Below, in pieces: positions 54,828 to 63,828 of a stretch of DNA of 64,000 nt. The notes below the pieces were generated by a model, which saw nothing but the letters and a program-made list of their open reading frames with translations, was not told the DNA's origin and did not search any database. A program made the translations under genes and the position numbers. The stretch's first letter is position 1. The number at the start of each line of letters is the position of its first letter. The stretch lies in assembly GCA_945861635.1 (NCBI GenBank), contig CAMAWH010000007.1, positions 62,001 to 126,000 on the forward strand. Reading direction: 5' to 3'. The DNA is from Klebsiella pneumoniae. GTDB taxonomy: Bacteria > Myxococcota_A > UBA796 > SXON01.

Positions 54828-55313
54828 ATGCGACCCGCTCTCGCCGTACTCCCCTTCGCCCTCTTGCTCGCGCCGACGCCCGCCTTCGCGAAGGACCTGC
54901 GCAGTCGCGCCGCGCTGGGGTTCGCCGCTCAGTTCGGTGACATCGCCGCCCTCTCGTTCCGGTATGGCCTGCCCACAGGGGATCCGAAGGTCAACGTGCA
55001 AATCGAAGCGGACGCCGGCGCAGCGTTCGGGGGTGGAGGCAGCACCGATATTATCGCGGGCGGACGCCTACTCTACGGCGTCGTGGCCGAGGACAACCTG
55101 AACCTGTACCTCGTTGCCGGTGGCGCCTATGTCATGGGCGGTTCGGCATCCTTCGTGCGCCTACAGCCGGCAATCAGCGCGCAGTTCTTCCTGTTTGGAG
55201 TGGAGAATCTTGGATTCTCCGCCGAGTGGGGTGTGAATATCGATCTTGGCGCAGCGCCTGGCGTCAAGACCGTCGCGGGCGCCCCGGGCGCTGCCGTGCA
55301 CTATTACTTTTAA
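54828..55313 (+). CDS. Small outer-membrane barrel-like protein
   Basis: 161 residues with an ordinary signal peptide (MRPALAVLPFALLLAPTPAFA, Arg at residue 2). The mature part is Gly-rich with alternating hydrophobic strands (LGFAAQFGDIAALSFRYG, IIAGGRLLYGVV, LNLYLVAGGAYVMGG) and ends in HYYF, an aromatic C-terminus typical of outer-membrane barrels. It lies 27 bases after the previous gene and overlaps the convergent spoT by 4 bases. Function unknown. Confidence 0.68.
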   Translation: MRPALAVLPFALLLAPTPAFAKDLRSRAALGFAAQFGDIAALSFRYGLPTGDPKVNVQIEADAGAAFGGGGSTDIIAGGRLLYGVVAEDNLNLYLVAGGAYVMGGSASFVRLQPAISAQFFLFGVENLGFSAEWGVNIDLGAAPGVKTVAGAPGAAVHYYF

Positions 55314-57487
55314 CCCTGGACGCCGCGGTCTACCGAGACAATACCCTTGATCGAGCGCAGGATCTTGATGATCGTGTCGAGTTCGCCGATGTCGTGAACG
55401 GCCACGCCTAGTTCACAGGTCGCACCGCCCGCGCTGTCGGCCCGCATATCGGCACGCCACAAGTTGATTTTCCGCGCGGAGCACGCACCGGTAATCGCCG
55501 CCAGAAGACCGGGCCGATCCTCACAGGCAATGTGGAGGACGCCCTGATGCAGCGTCTTCGTCGTTGCGTCCCACGTGACCGGCACGAATCGCTCCGGGTC
55601 GAGACCCTTCACCATGGCGCATTCGGCCTTGTGAATACTCATGCCTCGGCCGCGCGTGATGTAGCCGAGGATGGCCTCACCCTTCATCGGACGACAGCAC
55701 CGGGCGTATTCCACCAGGATGTCGGTTTCTCCGCTGACGACGATTGCGTTCTCAGACTGCCGGCGGACGCGCTGGAGAAAGTTGGCGAGCGCGCTCGGCG
55801 GCGGCGGTGCCGGGGCTTCCGGGGGCGGCGAAAGAATCCGGGCCGCCTCGCCCGGGCTGGTGTGCCCTCCGACCACGGCCTCGGCGAGTGCATCGAGGTC
55901 GTCAAATCCCGCGGCAGTTATCCGTGCGCCTAGCTCCTTATCCTGCGACACACGCTTGATGGACAGCCCAAGCTTGCGCAGTGCGCCATCGATGATCTCC
56001 CGGCCGAGATCGACCCCACGATCCCCAAGTTGTTCCTTGAGACTTTTGCGAATCTTCTCCAGCGAGCGATGCGCGCGGGCCCACTCCAACCAATCGCGAC
56101 TGGGGCGGGCGTCGGGGCGGGTCAGGACCTCGACCGTGTCTCCCGTCTTGATCGGCGTCCGAAGCGGCACAAGGCGACCATTGACCTTCGCTCCGGTGCA
56201 GTGGTTTCCTACTTCCGTGTGAACATGGTACGCGAAGTCGAGTGCGGTGGAGCCCTCCGGCAGAAGGATGACGTCTTTACGCGGCGTAAATACATGGATA
56301 GACGCCGATAGATCCGAACGAGCCGCCTCCATGAAGTCGGCCGGGTCCTCGATCTCCCGCGCCATCTGCACGAACCCGCGCAACCGTGCGATTTCCGCGA
56401 GTTCGGCGTTGCTCACAGCCAATCGGCCGCCCTTGTAGCGCCAGTGGGCGGCAATTCCGGTTTCCGCGACCCGGTTCATCGCCTGGGTCCGAATCTGGAT
56501 TTCGACCTCGCGACCGTCCGGCCCGATGACCGTCGTATGCAGGGACTGGTAGCCGTTCGATTTCGGAACGGCGATGTAGTCCTTCATGCGCGAGGCCACC
56601 GGCAAAAATGCCGAATGGACGAACCCAAGGGCGATGTAGCACGCATCGCGATCGGGAACGATGACGCGGAAGGCAAGCAGATCGTGTAGATCGGCCAGAT
56701 CCTTGCCGCTGCGTTCCTGTTTGCGCCAGATGCTGTAGAGGTGTTTCACCCGCCCCGAAACGTCGCAAACCATGCCGCGTCCCGTCAGAATTTCGTTGAG
56801 CAGCGACGTGGTGGCGTCAACGAATCCTGAGCGTTCGACCTGATCTAACGCGACGGCGTCGGCCAACTTGAAGTATTCGTCCGGGTGAAGGAAGCGGAAC
56901 GAGAGATCCTCCATCTCCCTTTTGAGCACCTCCAGTCCGAGGCGATGCACCAACGGGGCGAAGATCTCCAACGTTTCCCGGGCGATGGTTTTCTGTTTTT
57001 CAGGACGATGGTGTTCCAGCGTCCGCATGTTGTGCAGACGGTCCGCACATTTGACGATGACAACGCGGAGGTCCTTGCCGAACGCGAGCACCAGCTTTCG
57101 GAAGTTCTCAGCCTGTTCCTCGATTTTTCCACGGTACGCCAAGCGCGAGAGCTTGGTGACGCCCTCCACCATCTCGGCGACAGGCTTACCAAACCTGACC
57201 TCAATCTCCTCTTTCGACGCCGGCGTGTCCTCGATCGTGTCGTGGAGCAAGCCGACCGCAATCGTCTCCACATCCATCCGTAATTCCGCGAGTATCGCAG
57301 CAACGTTGAGCGGGTGGACAATATAATCCTCCCCATTCTTCCTGGTTTGACCGTGATGCATCAGGGCGGCGTACTGATACGCGTCGACGACGAGCGCGGT
57401 ATCGGCGCCCGGCGCATACTCCTGCACCCGGCGAACCACATCGTCGATCGTCAGGCTCGTGCCAACCCCAGAATGCTCTTCACTCAC
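55310..57487 (-). CDS. spoT: Bifunctional (p)ppGpp synthetase/hydrolase
   Basis: 725 residues from the GTG at 57487; GTGs at 57496 and 57499 are also possible after the strong AAGGAGG at 57500-57506. The HD hydrolase domain has MHHGQTRKNGEDYIVHPLNV and GLLHDTIEDT, both intact. The synthetase domain has SGRVKHLYSIWRK, LLAFRVIV and GYQSLHTTVIGPDG. A TGS domain (FTPRKDVILLPEGSTALDFAY) and a C-terminal ACT domain follow. It makes and breaks the stringent-response alarmone. It is last in the yicC-gmk-spoT run. Confidence 0.94.
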   Translation of the reverse strand: MSEEHSGVGTSLTIDDVVRRVQEYAPGADTALVVDAYQYAALMHHGQTRKNGEDYIVHPLNVAAILAELRMDVETIAVGLLHDTIEDTPASKEEIEVRFGKPVAEMVEGVTKLSRLAYRGKIEEQAENFRKLVLAFGKDLRVVIVKCADRLHNMRTLEHHRPEKQKTIARETLEIFAPLVHRLGLEVLKREMEDLSFRFLHPDEYFKLADAVALDQVERSGFVDATTSLLNEILTGRGMVCDVSGRVKHLYSIWRKQERSGKDLADLHDLLAFRVIVPDRDACYIALGFVHSAFLPVASRMKDYIAVPKSNGYQSLHTTVIGPDGREVEIQIRTQAMNRVAETGIAAHWRYKGGRLAVSNAELAEIARLRGFVQMAREIEDPADFMEAARSDLSASIHVFTPRKDVILLPEGSTALDFAYHVHTEVGNHCTGAKVNGRLVPLRTPIKTGDTVEVLTRPDARPSRDWLEWARAHRSLEKIRKSLKEQLGDRGVDLGREIIDGALRKLGLSIKRVSQDKELGARITAAGFDDLDALAEAVVGGHTSPGEAARILSPPPEAPAPPPPSALANFLQRVRRQSENAIVVSGETDILVEYARCCRPMKGEAILGYITRGRGMSIHKAECAMVKGLDPERFVPVTWDATTKTLHQGVLHIACEDRPGLLAAITGACSARKINLWRADMRADSAGGATCELGVAVHDIGELDTIIKILRSIKGIVSVDRGVQG

Positions 57488-57529
57488 GCGGGACACCACC
57501 CTCCTTGATGCGTCTTCGTCACGTGTTTG

Positions 57530-58159
57530 TCAAGCGATTGTTTCGTGAAAGCGCCGGACCCAACTCGCGCGACGCCTCGTGCGGAGCAGCTCAGCGCGAA
57601 CGATTCCTGCGAGGGCGGCCACCGCACTTTCAATTTCGTCGTTCATCACCAGGTAGTCGTATTCGCCACAGTGACGGAGCTGGTCGCTCGCCTCCGCAAT
57701 ACGACGCCGGATCACCTCGACGGTGTCGGTTCCGCGGGCGAGCAGGCGCGCGCGGATGGCACCAAGCGAGGGCGGCAGAATGAAGATGTGAACCGCCTCG
57801 GGGTGACTCTGACGAACCTGCGCCGCCCCCTGCGTGTCGATGTCGAGCACGATCGACCTACCCTCTGCCAGAGCAGCGTCGACAGGCGCGCGCGGCGTTC
57901 CATAGTATCGGCCATAGACCTCCGCGTTTTCGAGAAGCGCCCCGTCAGCGCGGAGCGCGAGAAACTGCTCCATGGACACGAACGTGTAATCGACCCCGTC
58001 AATTTCTCCGGTTCGGCGGGAACGGGTCGTCGCGGAGACGGAGAATTCGAGACCGGGCACCTCGACGAATACGCGCCGCAACAGGGTCGTCTTTCCCGTC
58101 CCTGACGCACCACTCACGACGAAGCACGCGCCCCGATCCGGCGGCGTCCATGCACTCAT
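57530..58159 (-). CDS. gmk: Guanylate kinase
   Basis: 209 residues from the ATG in the ATGA overlap with the preceding lipoprotein gene. The P-loop is VVSGASGTGKTTLLRR; the GMP-binding part has SATTRSRRTGEIDGVDYTFV and YYGTPRAPVD; the lid is RARLLARGTDT. It converts GMP and ATP to GDP and ADP. It lies directly upstream of spoT with a 42-base spacer, without the rpoZ that often sits between them. Confidence 0.94.
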   Translation of the reverse strand: MSAWTPPDRGACFVVSGASGTGKTTLLRRVFVEVPGLEFSVSATTRSRRTGEIDGVDYTFVSMEQFLALRADGALLENAEVYGRYYGTPRAPVDAALAEGRSIVLDIDTQGAAQVRQSHPEAVHIFILPPSLGAIRARLLARGTDTVEVIRRRIAEASDQLRHCGEYDYLVMNDEIESAVAALAGIVRAELLRTRRRASWVRRFHETIA

Positions 58160-60720
58160 CGCCCAAACCAAACGTAAGCACGACCGGTTGCAGACCCGCT
58201 GGCGTCATACGCCTGGGCGCCGACGGCGAAGTCCACGCGACCATCCCCATTGACATCGCCTTCTCCCACACCCAATGCATCGCCAAACCAGTCATTTGCC
58301 GCTTCGCCGGTGAGGACGGTTGCGATATCCGCGGCCGCACCGACCGCGTCCCAATCGGGCCCAAGAATCAACCAGGCCGCGCCCTGCGCTGCGAGCCCGC
58401 CCGGATCGGCGAAGAGCGCGCCGATCAACACGTCATCCGAGCCATCTCCATCCACATCTCCCGGGGATTGAATGACGTGGCCGAAATGGTCGTCTGCGCC
58501 CGTGCCGTACAGAGTGTGGTCGGCGTCCGCGGGCACATAACCACTGGCCCATCCGGATCGACCCAGAAAAATTCGCACCGCACCTGCATTATTTCCTGAC
58601 GAATCGTCCAGATATTCGCCGACCATCAGGTCACCCACGCCGTCCTCGTCAAAATCAAAGCCACCGGCAGCGTCGTAGCCAAAGCGGTCGTCCGAAGCGT
58701 CCCCGGAAAAAAGCGTGACGGCCGCACCCGAAAGCGCGTCGCCACCAGAAAGTGAAATTCCCCCAGCGATAATCCCCGCCAAACCGGCGTCAACGCCTCC
58801 GGTGTCCGCGTAAATTGCCGTGGTGAAGAGGTCGTCCACTCCGTCACCGTTGACATCCCCGATGAACTTGGTGGTCCATCCAAGCTCCTCACTTTCGTCG
58901 TCTCCGTACACCTGAAAGTCAGCGTCCGCGATGTCCGCGCGCCCAGACCAGCGTGCGCCTGTGCCCGCGAAGATGCTGACGGTTCCGGAGTTGCGGAAGG
59001 AATCGCTGGAGCGCGGCGCCGCGAGCACAACGTCGATCAGACCGTCACCATCGAGGTCCCCAGTGGCAATCCGGGCGCCCATCTGGTCACCCAGCGTGCC
59101 CACGACCGTCCAGTCCGCGGCGTCCGCGGCGTCTCCCGACACGGGAGTGCCGCCGCCGTATTGCAGCATGGCCATGCCCGCGCCTTCGCCGTTCTCGTCG
59201 TCATCCGGCGCGGCGAACATCAGCTCCGACCGGCCGTCCGCGTCGAGATCGCCCGGGGCGGCGAGGGCCCGGTAGCCACCCAAGGCGACGCCGGCCGCCG
59301 AACCCGTCCAACGGGCCGACGCGTCGGCGGTGGTGAGTGCGCCCGTGAGCGCGGTGGCGTCGAAAAGGTAGACGACACCTGCCGAAGCATCCTCTCCACT
59401 GGCGCCAACGACGAGCTCCGCCAGACCATCCCCGTTGATGTCACCGACAAGCGCGATCGTCTTTGCGAAGGCCCCACCAGCGGTAACGCCGTCAATCACG
59501 ACGTCAGCGTCGGCAGCAGAAATCGTTTCCTGCCACGCAAGTCCGACGGTGATCGGCGCGCTCGTGTTCGTGGAGTCCAGGCCTTCTTCATCGATCGCCG
59601 TGACCGTGCACGCCCACACTTCGTCGCGATGCGTACCGGCGGCGGGCGCCGTGCCTTCCACGATGCTCGCGGCCACGCCATCGACCGTCCACGTGTACGC
59701 GTAGGTGATGGCGGAGCCGTCGGGATCGACCGCGCCCGTGGCAATGCAGACGAGATCGTCCGTGTCCATCGCGGGATCGGGTGAAATCGATACCGTCGGG
59801 ATCGTCGGCGCGGTGCCAACCACCGCAATGGCAGTGCTCACGAACGTGGCAACATCCCGTCCGTCATCGAGCCGCGCGCCGCACGCCACCGTCTGCCCGC
59901 CGTGCACGCTTCCGACTGGAAGAACATCGGTGATCGCCCCGGTCTCGACGCCATCTACCGTCCAGAACGTCGTACGCTCCACCGTGTCTGCCTCGGGATC
60001 GCGGGCCCCTGTGACCACGCAGTTCAGCGCGTCCGCAACGGTCGGCGCAGCGGGCAAAACCTCGATCGTGTCGATCACGGGAGGCGCGTTCACGATCACC
60101 GTAGACGCTGACGCCGGCGCAGCCTCATTCGTGCCATCACTCGCGACGACGCTGAGCACCCAGGTCTGGCCGCGCGCCACCGCCACTCCATCCACGCTCG
60201 TGCCCGCGCCGGCCGCCGCACCGTTCACCGACCACCCGTACGCGTACGTCACCGCATCTCCATCCGGGTCCACGCTGTCCTTCAGGATCGTGGCCGAGAG
60301 TCCAGACCCTGTCATCGCCGGGTCGGGTTCAATCGCAACGGTTGGCGCGGACGGCGCCGTGTTTTCCGCGACGGTGATGCCGATGGCATGAGAACTGCGC
60401 GCACCTTCCGTGTCCGTCGCAAGGAACGTGATGACGTGAGCCCCCGCGGAGAGTGTCAGATCCTGATCAAACTGCCCATCGACGCCGACCAGCAGCGACG
60501 TCGTGCTGCCCGATGCCGAGTCTGTAGCAGTGACCATCACCGCGCCGGGTTCGTCGTGATCATCGGCCACAAAGCCAGCCACCTGCACCGATCCCGGTAG
60601 AACCGCGCCCTCCACCGGAGCGTCGAGCGTCAGCACCGGCGCAAGGTTGTCCACCGCCGAATCCCCACCCTTGCCTGCCGGCGGAGCACAGCCGACAGCG
60701 AAAAAGATCATCCACGGCAT
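58156..60720 (-). CDS. Large lipoprotein with Ig/PKD-like domains and FG-GAP propeller
   Basis: 854 residues. The ATG at 60720 gives MPWMIFFAVGC (Cys at residue 11); the ATG at 60711 would shorten it to MIFFAVGC. The first half has four beta-sandwich repeats of PKD/Ig type (for example GDAVTYAYGWSVNG, GSAITYAYTWTVDG), which end in Cys pairs. The second half has FG-GAP blades such as GDINGDGLAELVVG, GDLDGDGLIDVVLAAP and GDVNGDGVDDLFTT. The fold suggests an adhesin. It sits oddly between yicC and gmk and overlaps gmk by ATGA. Confidence 0.82.
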   Translation of the reverse strand: MPWMIFFAVGCAPPAGKGGDSAVDNLAPVLTLDAPVEGAVLPGSVQVAGFVADDHDEPGAVMVTATDSASGSTTSLLVGVDGQFDQDLTLSAGAHVITFLATDTEGARSSHAIGITVAENTAPSAPTVAIEPDPAMTGSGLSATILKDSVDPDGDAVTYAYGWSVNGAAAGAGTSVDGVAVARGQTWVLSVVASDGTNEAAPASASTVIVNAPPVIDTIEVLPAAPTVADALNCVVTGARDPEADTVERTTFWTVDGVETGAITDVLPVGSVHGGQTVACGARLDDGRDVATFVSTAIAVVGTAPTIPTVSISPDPAMDTDDLVCIATGAVDPDGSAITYAYTWTVDGVAASIVEGTAPAAGTHRDEVWACTVTAIDEEGLDSTNTSAPITVGLAWQETISAADADVVIDGVTAGGAFAKTIALVGDINGDGLAELVVGASGEDASAGVVYLFDATALTGALTTADASARWTGSAAGVALGGYRALAAPGDLDADGRSELMFAAPDDDENGEGAGMAMLQYGGGTPVSGDAADAADWTVVGTLGDQMGARIATGDLDGDGLIDVVLAAPRSSDSFRNSGTVSIFAGTGARWSGRADIADADFQVYGDDESEELGWTTKFIGDVNGDGVDDLFTTAIYADTGGVDAGLAGIIAGGISLSGGDALSGAAVTLFSGDASDDRFGYDAAGGFDFDEDGVGDLMVGEYLDDSSGNNAGAVRIFLGRSGWASGYVPADADHTLYGTGADDHFGHVIQSPGDVDGDGSDDVLIGALFADPGGLAAQGAAWLILGPDWDAVGAAADIATVLTGEAANDWFGDALGVGEGDVNGDGRVDFAVGAQAYDASGSATGRAYVWFGR

Positions 60721-60759
60721 GGCATCAGCATATCCCCGCAACTGCGCCTTCGGGACAGC

Positions 60760-61632
60760 TCACTCGACGTTCGCCACTTGCTCCCGCATACGTTCCAGTA
60801 CGCTCTTCAAATCGACGACGCGAGCCGAAATCGGAAGTTCCGCCGCCTTTGATCCGATGGTGTTGATCTCGCGGTTCATTTCCTGAAGCAGAAAATCGAG
60901 CTTCCGGCCCACCGGCTCATCGGCCGACAGCGCCGCAACGAACTGGTCACCATGCGATTGCAACCGCGCCAACTCCTCCGAAACATCCGCCTTGTCCGCC
61001 AGAAGCGCGGCTTCTGACGCAATCCGCGACGGGTCCACGTGGCCGGCCACAAGGCGGCCGATCCGCTCCACGAGCTTGGCCTTGAGGCGCTCCGCGACGC
61101 CTTCCGCGGCGTCCGCCACCTCCGAACGCAGTCGATTCAGCTCATCGAGGTGCCGGGAGAGATCGTTGGCCAGTGCGCGCCCCTCCGCCGCGCGCATGGC
61201 GGAAAGGTCCGACAGCGCCGCGTTCACCGCAGCCTCGACCAATTCCCACTCTCCCATGGCGTCATCGTCGTTATCGCTCGTAACGAGTACGCCCGGCTGG
61301 CTGAGCACGTGGAGGAGGGAGACCTCCGCAGGGTCCCGCTGCAAACGCCTTGCGACGTCCACCATCGCGAGGCGGTATTGCTCCACCAGCTTCAGGTCCG
61401 CCACGATTCGCGTTGCGCCCTCGATGCAGGTGCGCCGCACGGCAATGTCCACCCGGCCGCGCTGGATGGTGTCGCGCAGGGCCGCAATAACCCTAGGTTC
61501 AAACGCCGTATACTCGCGAGGAAGACGCACCTGGACGTCTCGGAATCGGTTGTTGACCGACTTCATTTCCACGACGACGGTCGTGCCTCCGTTCGAGGCG
61601 TCTCCCCTGCCAAATCCCGTCATCGAGTTCAT
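60760..61632 (-). CDS. yicC: YicC-family endoribonuclease
   Basis: 290 residues. It starts MNSMTGFGRGD, the family's N-terminal motif, and has MKSVNNRFRDVQVRLP and, at the C-terminus, GRKLDFLLQEMNREINTIGSKA, a diagnostic segment. Members degrade small RNAs in E. coli. It precedes gmk in many bacteria; here a lipoprotein gene comes between. The start overlaps the upstream small gene by ATGA. Confidence 0.92.
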   Translation of the reverse strand: MNSMTGFGRGDASNGGTTVVVEMKSVNNRFRDVQVRLPREYTAFEPRVIAALRDTIQRGRVDIAVRRTCIEGATRIVADLKLVEQYRLAMVDVARRLQRDPAEVSLLHVLSQPGVLVTSDNDDDAMGEWELVEAAVNAALSDLSAMRAAEGRALANDLSRHLDELNRLRSEVADAAEGVAERLKAKLVERIGRLVAGHVDPSRIASEAALLADKADVSEELARLQSHGDQFVAALSADEPVGRKLDFLLQEMNREINTIGSKAAELPISARVVDLKSVLERMREQVANVE

Positions 61633-61928
61633 GCTTCCCCCAGCCACGCGACATCGCGCGCGCCGAGCGCGCACAGACGCTCCGCCACGGCCGGCGCCCA
61701 TTTCCCTTGCACCACTATCGTTCCGGCGGCCCCGGCGAGCGCACGCAGACGCTCCGTGCTCGGCGCAGGTTCCGCGTCCATGTCCAGGATCACCGCACCC
61801 AACGGCGCAACATCCACGATCCGTGGAATCGCCGCGACGGGGCGCGAGAGCGTCGGACGTGTCACGACGGCCGCGTCGGGTACGGGGAGCGGCCTGACGA
61901 GGCGGCGGAGGCGGTCGCGCAATCCCAT
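61629..61928 (-). CDS. Small hypothetical protein upstream of yicC
   Basis: 99 residues. It overlaps yicC by ATGA, which supports it as a real gene. The N-terminus is basic (MGLRDRLRRLVRPL), and the middle has APLGAVILDMDAEP, then AGAAGTIVVQGKWAPAVAERL, suggesting a small alpha/beta fold. No known domain is recognised. Cytoplasmic by appearance. Confidence 0.6.
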   Translation of the reverse strand: MGLRDRLRRLVRPLPVPDAAVVTRPTLSRPVAAIPRIVDVAPLGAVILDMDAEPAPSTERLRALAGAAGTIVVQGKWAPAVAERLCALGARDVAWLGEA

Positions 61929-61957
61929 GCGCGGAAGCTAACGCGCAGGCCGGCCGC

Positions 61958-62830
61958 CTAGTCGCACTTCCCGTCCGTACCGTCGTCACACGAATACGTA
62001 CAGTCCCCGTCCTCCACGGTCAGATCACAACGCACTGCCTCTCCCCCGGAGTAGTAGGTCTGTCGTTCCTCCCCGTCTCCATTGTAGGAGTATTCCCCGT
62101 GCATATCGGCCCACGCCCCGCCATCCTCGGTCACCGTCTGATCGTAGACCGTGGAGCCGTCAAACGCGACATCCTGCACGCCCTCACAACTCAGGCCCCT
62201 GCCAACGCAACCCTCCTCTCCCTCACCCGCCCAGTCGATGTGAGTCGTGCCCTCTCGCTGAAAGGTACGCCACTGGTTGTAGTTGCCGCTGGCCAGTTCG
62301 TACCCGGACGAGACGTCGAGATCGGAGGTGAACGAACCAGCGTACATCGCTATTTCATCCTCGCCCGTCCACGAAAACGCGTTTGCGTCGTATGCCCCAG
62401 CTTGTTCGATAGCCGCGTCGGAAGCGCCGTCCGGATCCCAGGCCCAGGTGGACATCTCGCAGCCCTCGCGGATGACACGGTAGCGAGTTGTCGTCGTGTC
62501 ACCGAGGATATCCGTCGTATCCACGTCGTACTCAAGATCCAGATCGCCGCTGTGGTAGACCGTTCCGAAACCGGCGCCGACCGCGGCCTTCAGGTAGAAG
62601 CCATCGACGTAGGACACTTTCCAGTCAAATTCGCCGTCGGAGGGGTCGTATGTACCCGAAATGTTGCTCCGGTACTCGTCGTCCGGCTCCAGATCGAACG
62701 CACCCGACCCATCTCCCGTGAGGATCCATCCGAGCAGGTCGTCGGACCACGCGTAGGGCTCTTCACCGCAGGATGCGGACTGATCAATCCATCCCGAACA
62801 CGCGGCGAGGAACAGTACAAACATGGGCAT
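61958..62830 (-). CDS. Lipoprotein of unknown function
   Basis: 290 residues. The ATG at 62830 gives MPMFVLFLAAC (Cys at residue 11); the internal ATG at 62824 would give MFVLFLAAC. The mature part is acidic, rich in Tyr, Trp and Asp with beta-strand-like repeats (VDGFYLKAAVGAGFGTVYHSG, DLDLEYDVDTTD). It ends with a Cys-rich segment (CDLTVEDGDCTYSCDDGTDGKC). No family is recognised. It lies 91 bases downstream of the SGNH-like gene. Confidence 0.68.
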   Translation of the reverse strand: MPMFVLFLAACSGWIDQSASCGEEPYAWSDDLLGWILTGDGSGAFDLEPDDEYRSNISGTYDPSDGEFDWKVSYVDGFYLKAAVGAGFGTVYHSGDLDLEYDVDTTDILGDTTTTRYRVIREGCEMSTWAWDPDGASDAAIEQAGAYDANAFSWTGEDEIAMYAGSFTSDLDVSSGYELASGNYNQWRTFQREGTTHIDWAGEGEEGCVGRGLSCEGVQDVAFDGSTVYDQTVTEDGGAWADMHGEYSYNGDGEERQTYYSGGEAVRCDLTVEDGDCTYSCDDGTDGKCD

Positions 62831-62921
62831 CCCGATCGCGGCGCACTGTAGCGCGAGCCCGGCGGAGCGTCGCGCGGACGGAAAGGGTCTTACGCGCTCT
62901 TTGCGCGGCCCAACCGCGTGC

Positions 62922-63800
62922 TCACCTCCCCGTCGGCATCCGTACACGCAGCGCCTTGCCAATAGCCTGCGCCATCCTGGGTTGTGACGCGTCCTTCAAG
63001 TGGCGATCATCCTTGTAGTCCGCCGCCGTCAGGGGTGGGTCGACCGCGATGTCGAGCACAACGCCGCCCCCCTCACGGATCACCGCCAACGACGCCAAAT
63101 CTTTATCGGCCGGCGGGAATTCGGGGTTGGGGGCGAGAGGGATGAACCATGCGGGAATGTCGCGCCGATGCGCTTCCGCTAGGAAGGCGCGCGCCCACAC
63201 ATAGGGGTCCGGTGTGCCATCAAACCAGCTGGATTCGCTCTTGCCGGGCTTCGGACTCCCGGGAGGGAGCGAGGGAGGGCGTACGCCGACCGAGTGCCAA
63301 ACGCGCGCGCTCAGGTAGCCGCGCTGCCGGTACGCAGGCCACGCCCGGCGCAGGACCAACTCCCCCGCGCACCCAAACGTCTTGCACCCGACGCGGGCCA
63401 GCAAGGGAATGTCTCCCCACGACGCGAGGCCCATCACCTGCTCCTCCCATGGGTTGGCGGCGATGCGGAGTTCGGTGTTCGCAAACACCACCGCTACTCC
63501 CACCAAATCCGGATCCTCCTCGATGTAGCGTCGGAAGATCAGCGCCCACTCCATCGGTTCCGTGTTCTTGAAGCTGACATTGATGACCCGTACGCCGGCT
63601 CCCCACGCCGCCTCGACGGCCTGGGGCACGAACGCATCTCCATGGCAGCTCCCGAACGACACAATGTGGGGGCCGGGCGGGCGCGCGCGGTAGCCGCGGA
63701 TCTTGGCGGTGACCACGTCTGGCGGCTGCTCAACGTACCGCGCAACGCCAGCGTTCAGCGCCACCGTCGCCAGCAAAATCACCGCCGCAACCCAGCCCAC
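62922..63800 (-). CDS. SGNH-like periplasmic protein, probable acyltransferase partner
   Basis: 292 residues from the GTG at 63800, 28 bases after the MBOAT stop; a longer start would overlap the MBOAT gene with a Ser-rich, non-signal sequence. One N-terminal membrane helix (VGWVAAVILLATVALNAGVA), then HIVSFGSCHGDAF with the likely nucleophile Ser (FGSCH block) and a late DDRHLKDASQ block with the Asp/His pair. This is the SGNH pattern of proteins that work with MBOAT transferases on exported glycans (AlgX/DltD-like). Assignment is from motif and context. Confidence 0.68.
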   Translation of the reverse strand: MGWVAAVILLATVALNAGVARYVEQPPDVVTAKIRGYRARPPGPHIVSFGSCHGDAFVPQAVEAAWGAGVRVINVSFKNTEPMEWALIFRRYIEEDPDLVGVAVVFANTELRIAANPWEEQVMGLASWGDIPLLARVGCKTFGCAGELVLRRAWPAYRQRGYLSARVWHSVGVRPPSLPPGSPKPGKSESSWFDGTPDPYVWARAFLAEAHRRDIPAWFIPLAPNPEFPPADKDLASLAVIREGGGVVLDIAVDPPLTAADYKDDRHLKDASQPRMAQAIGKALRVRMPTGR

Positions 63801-63828
63801 GCCGAGCGGGCGGACCGGACCGCAACGT

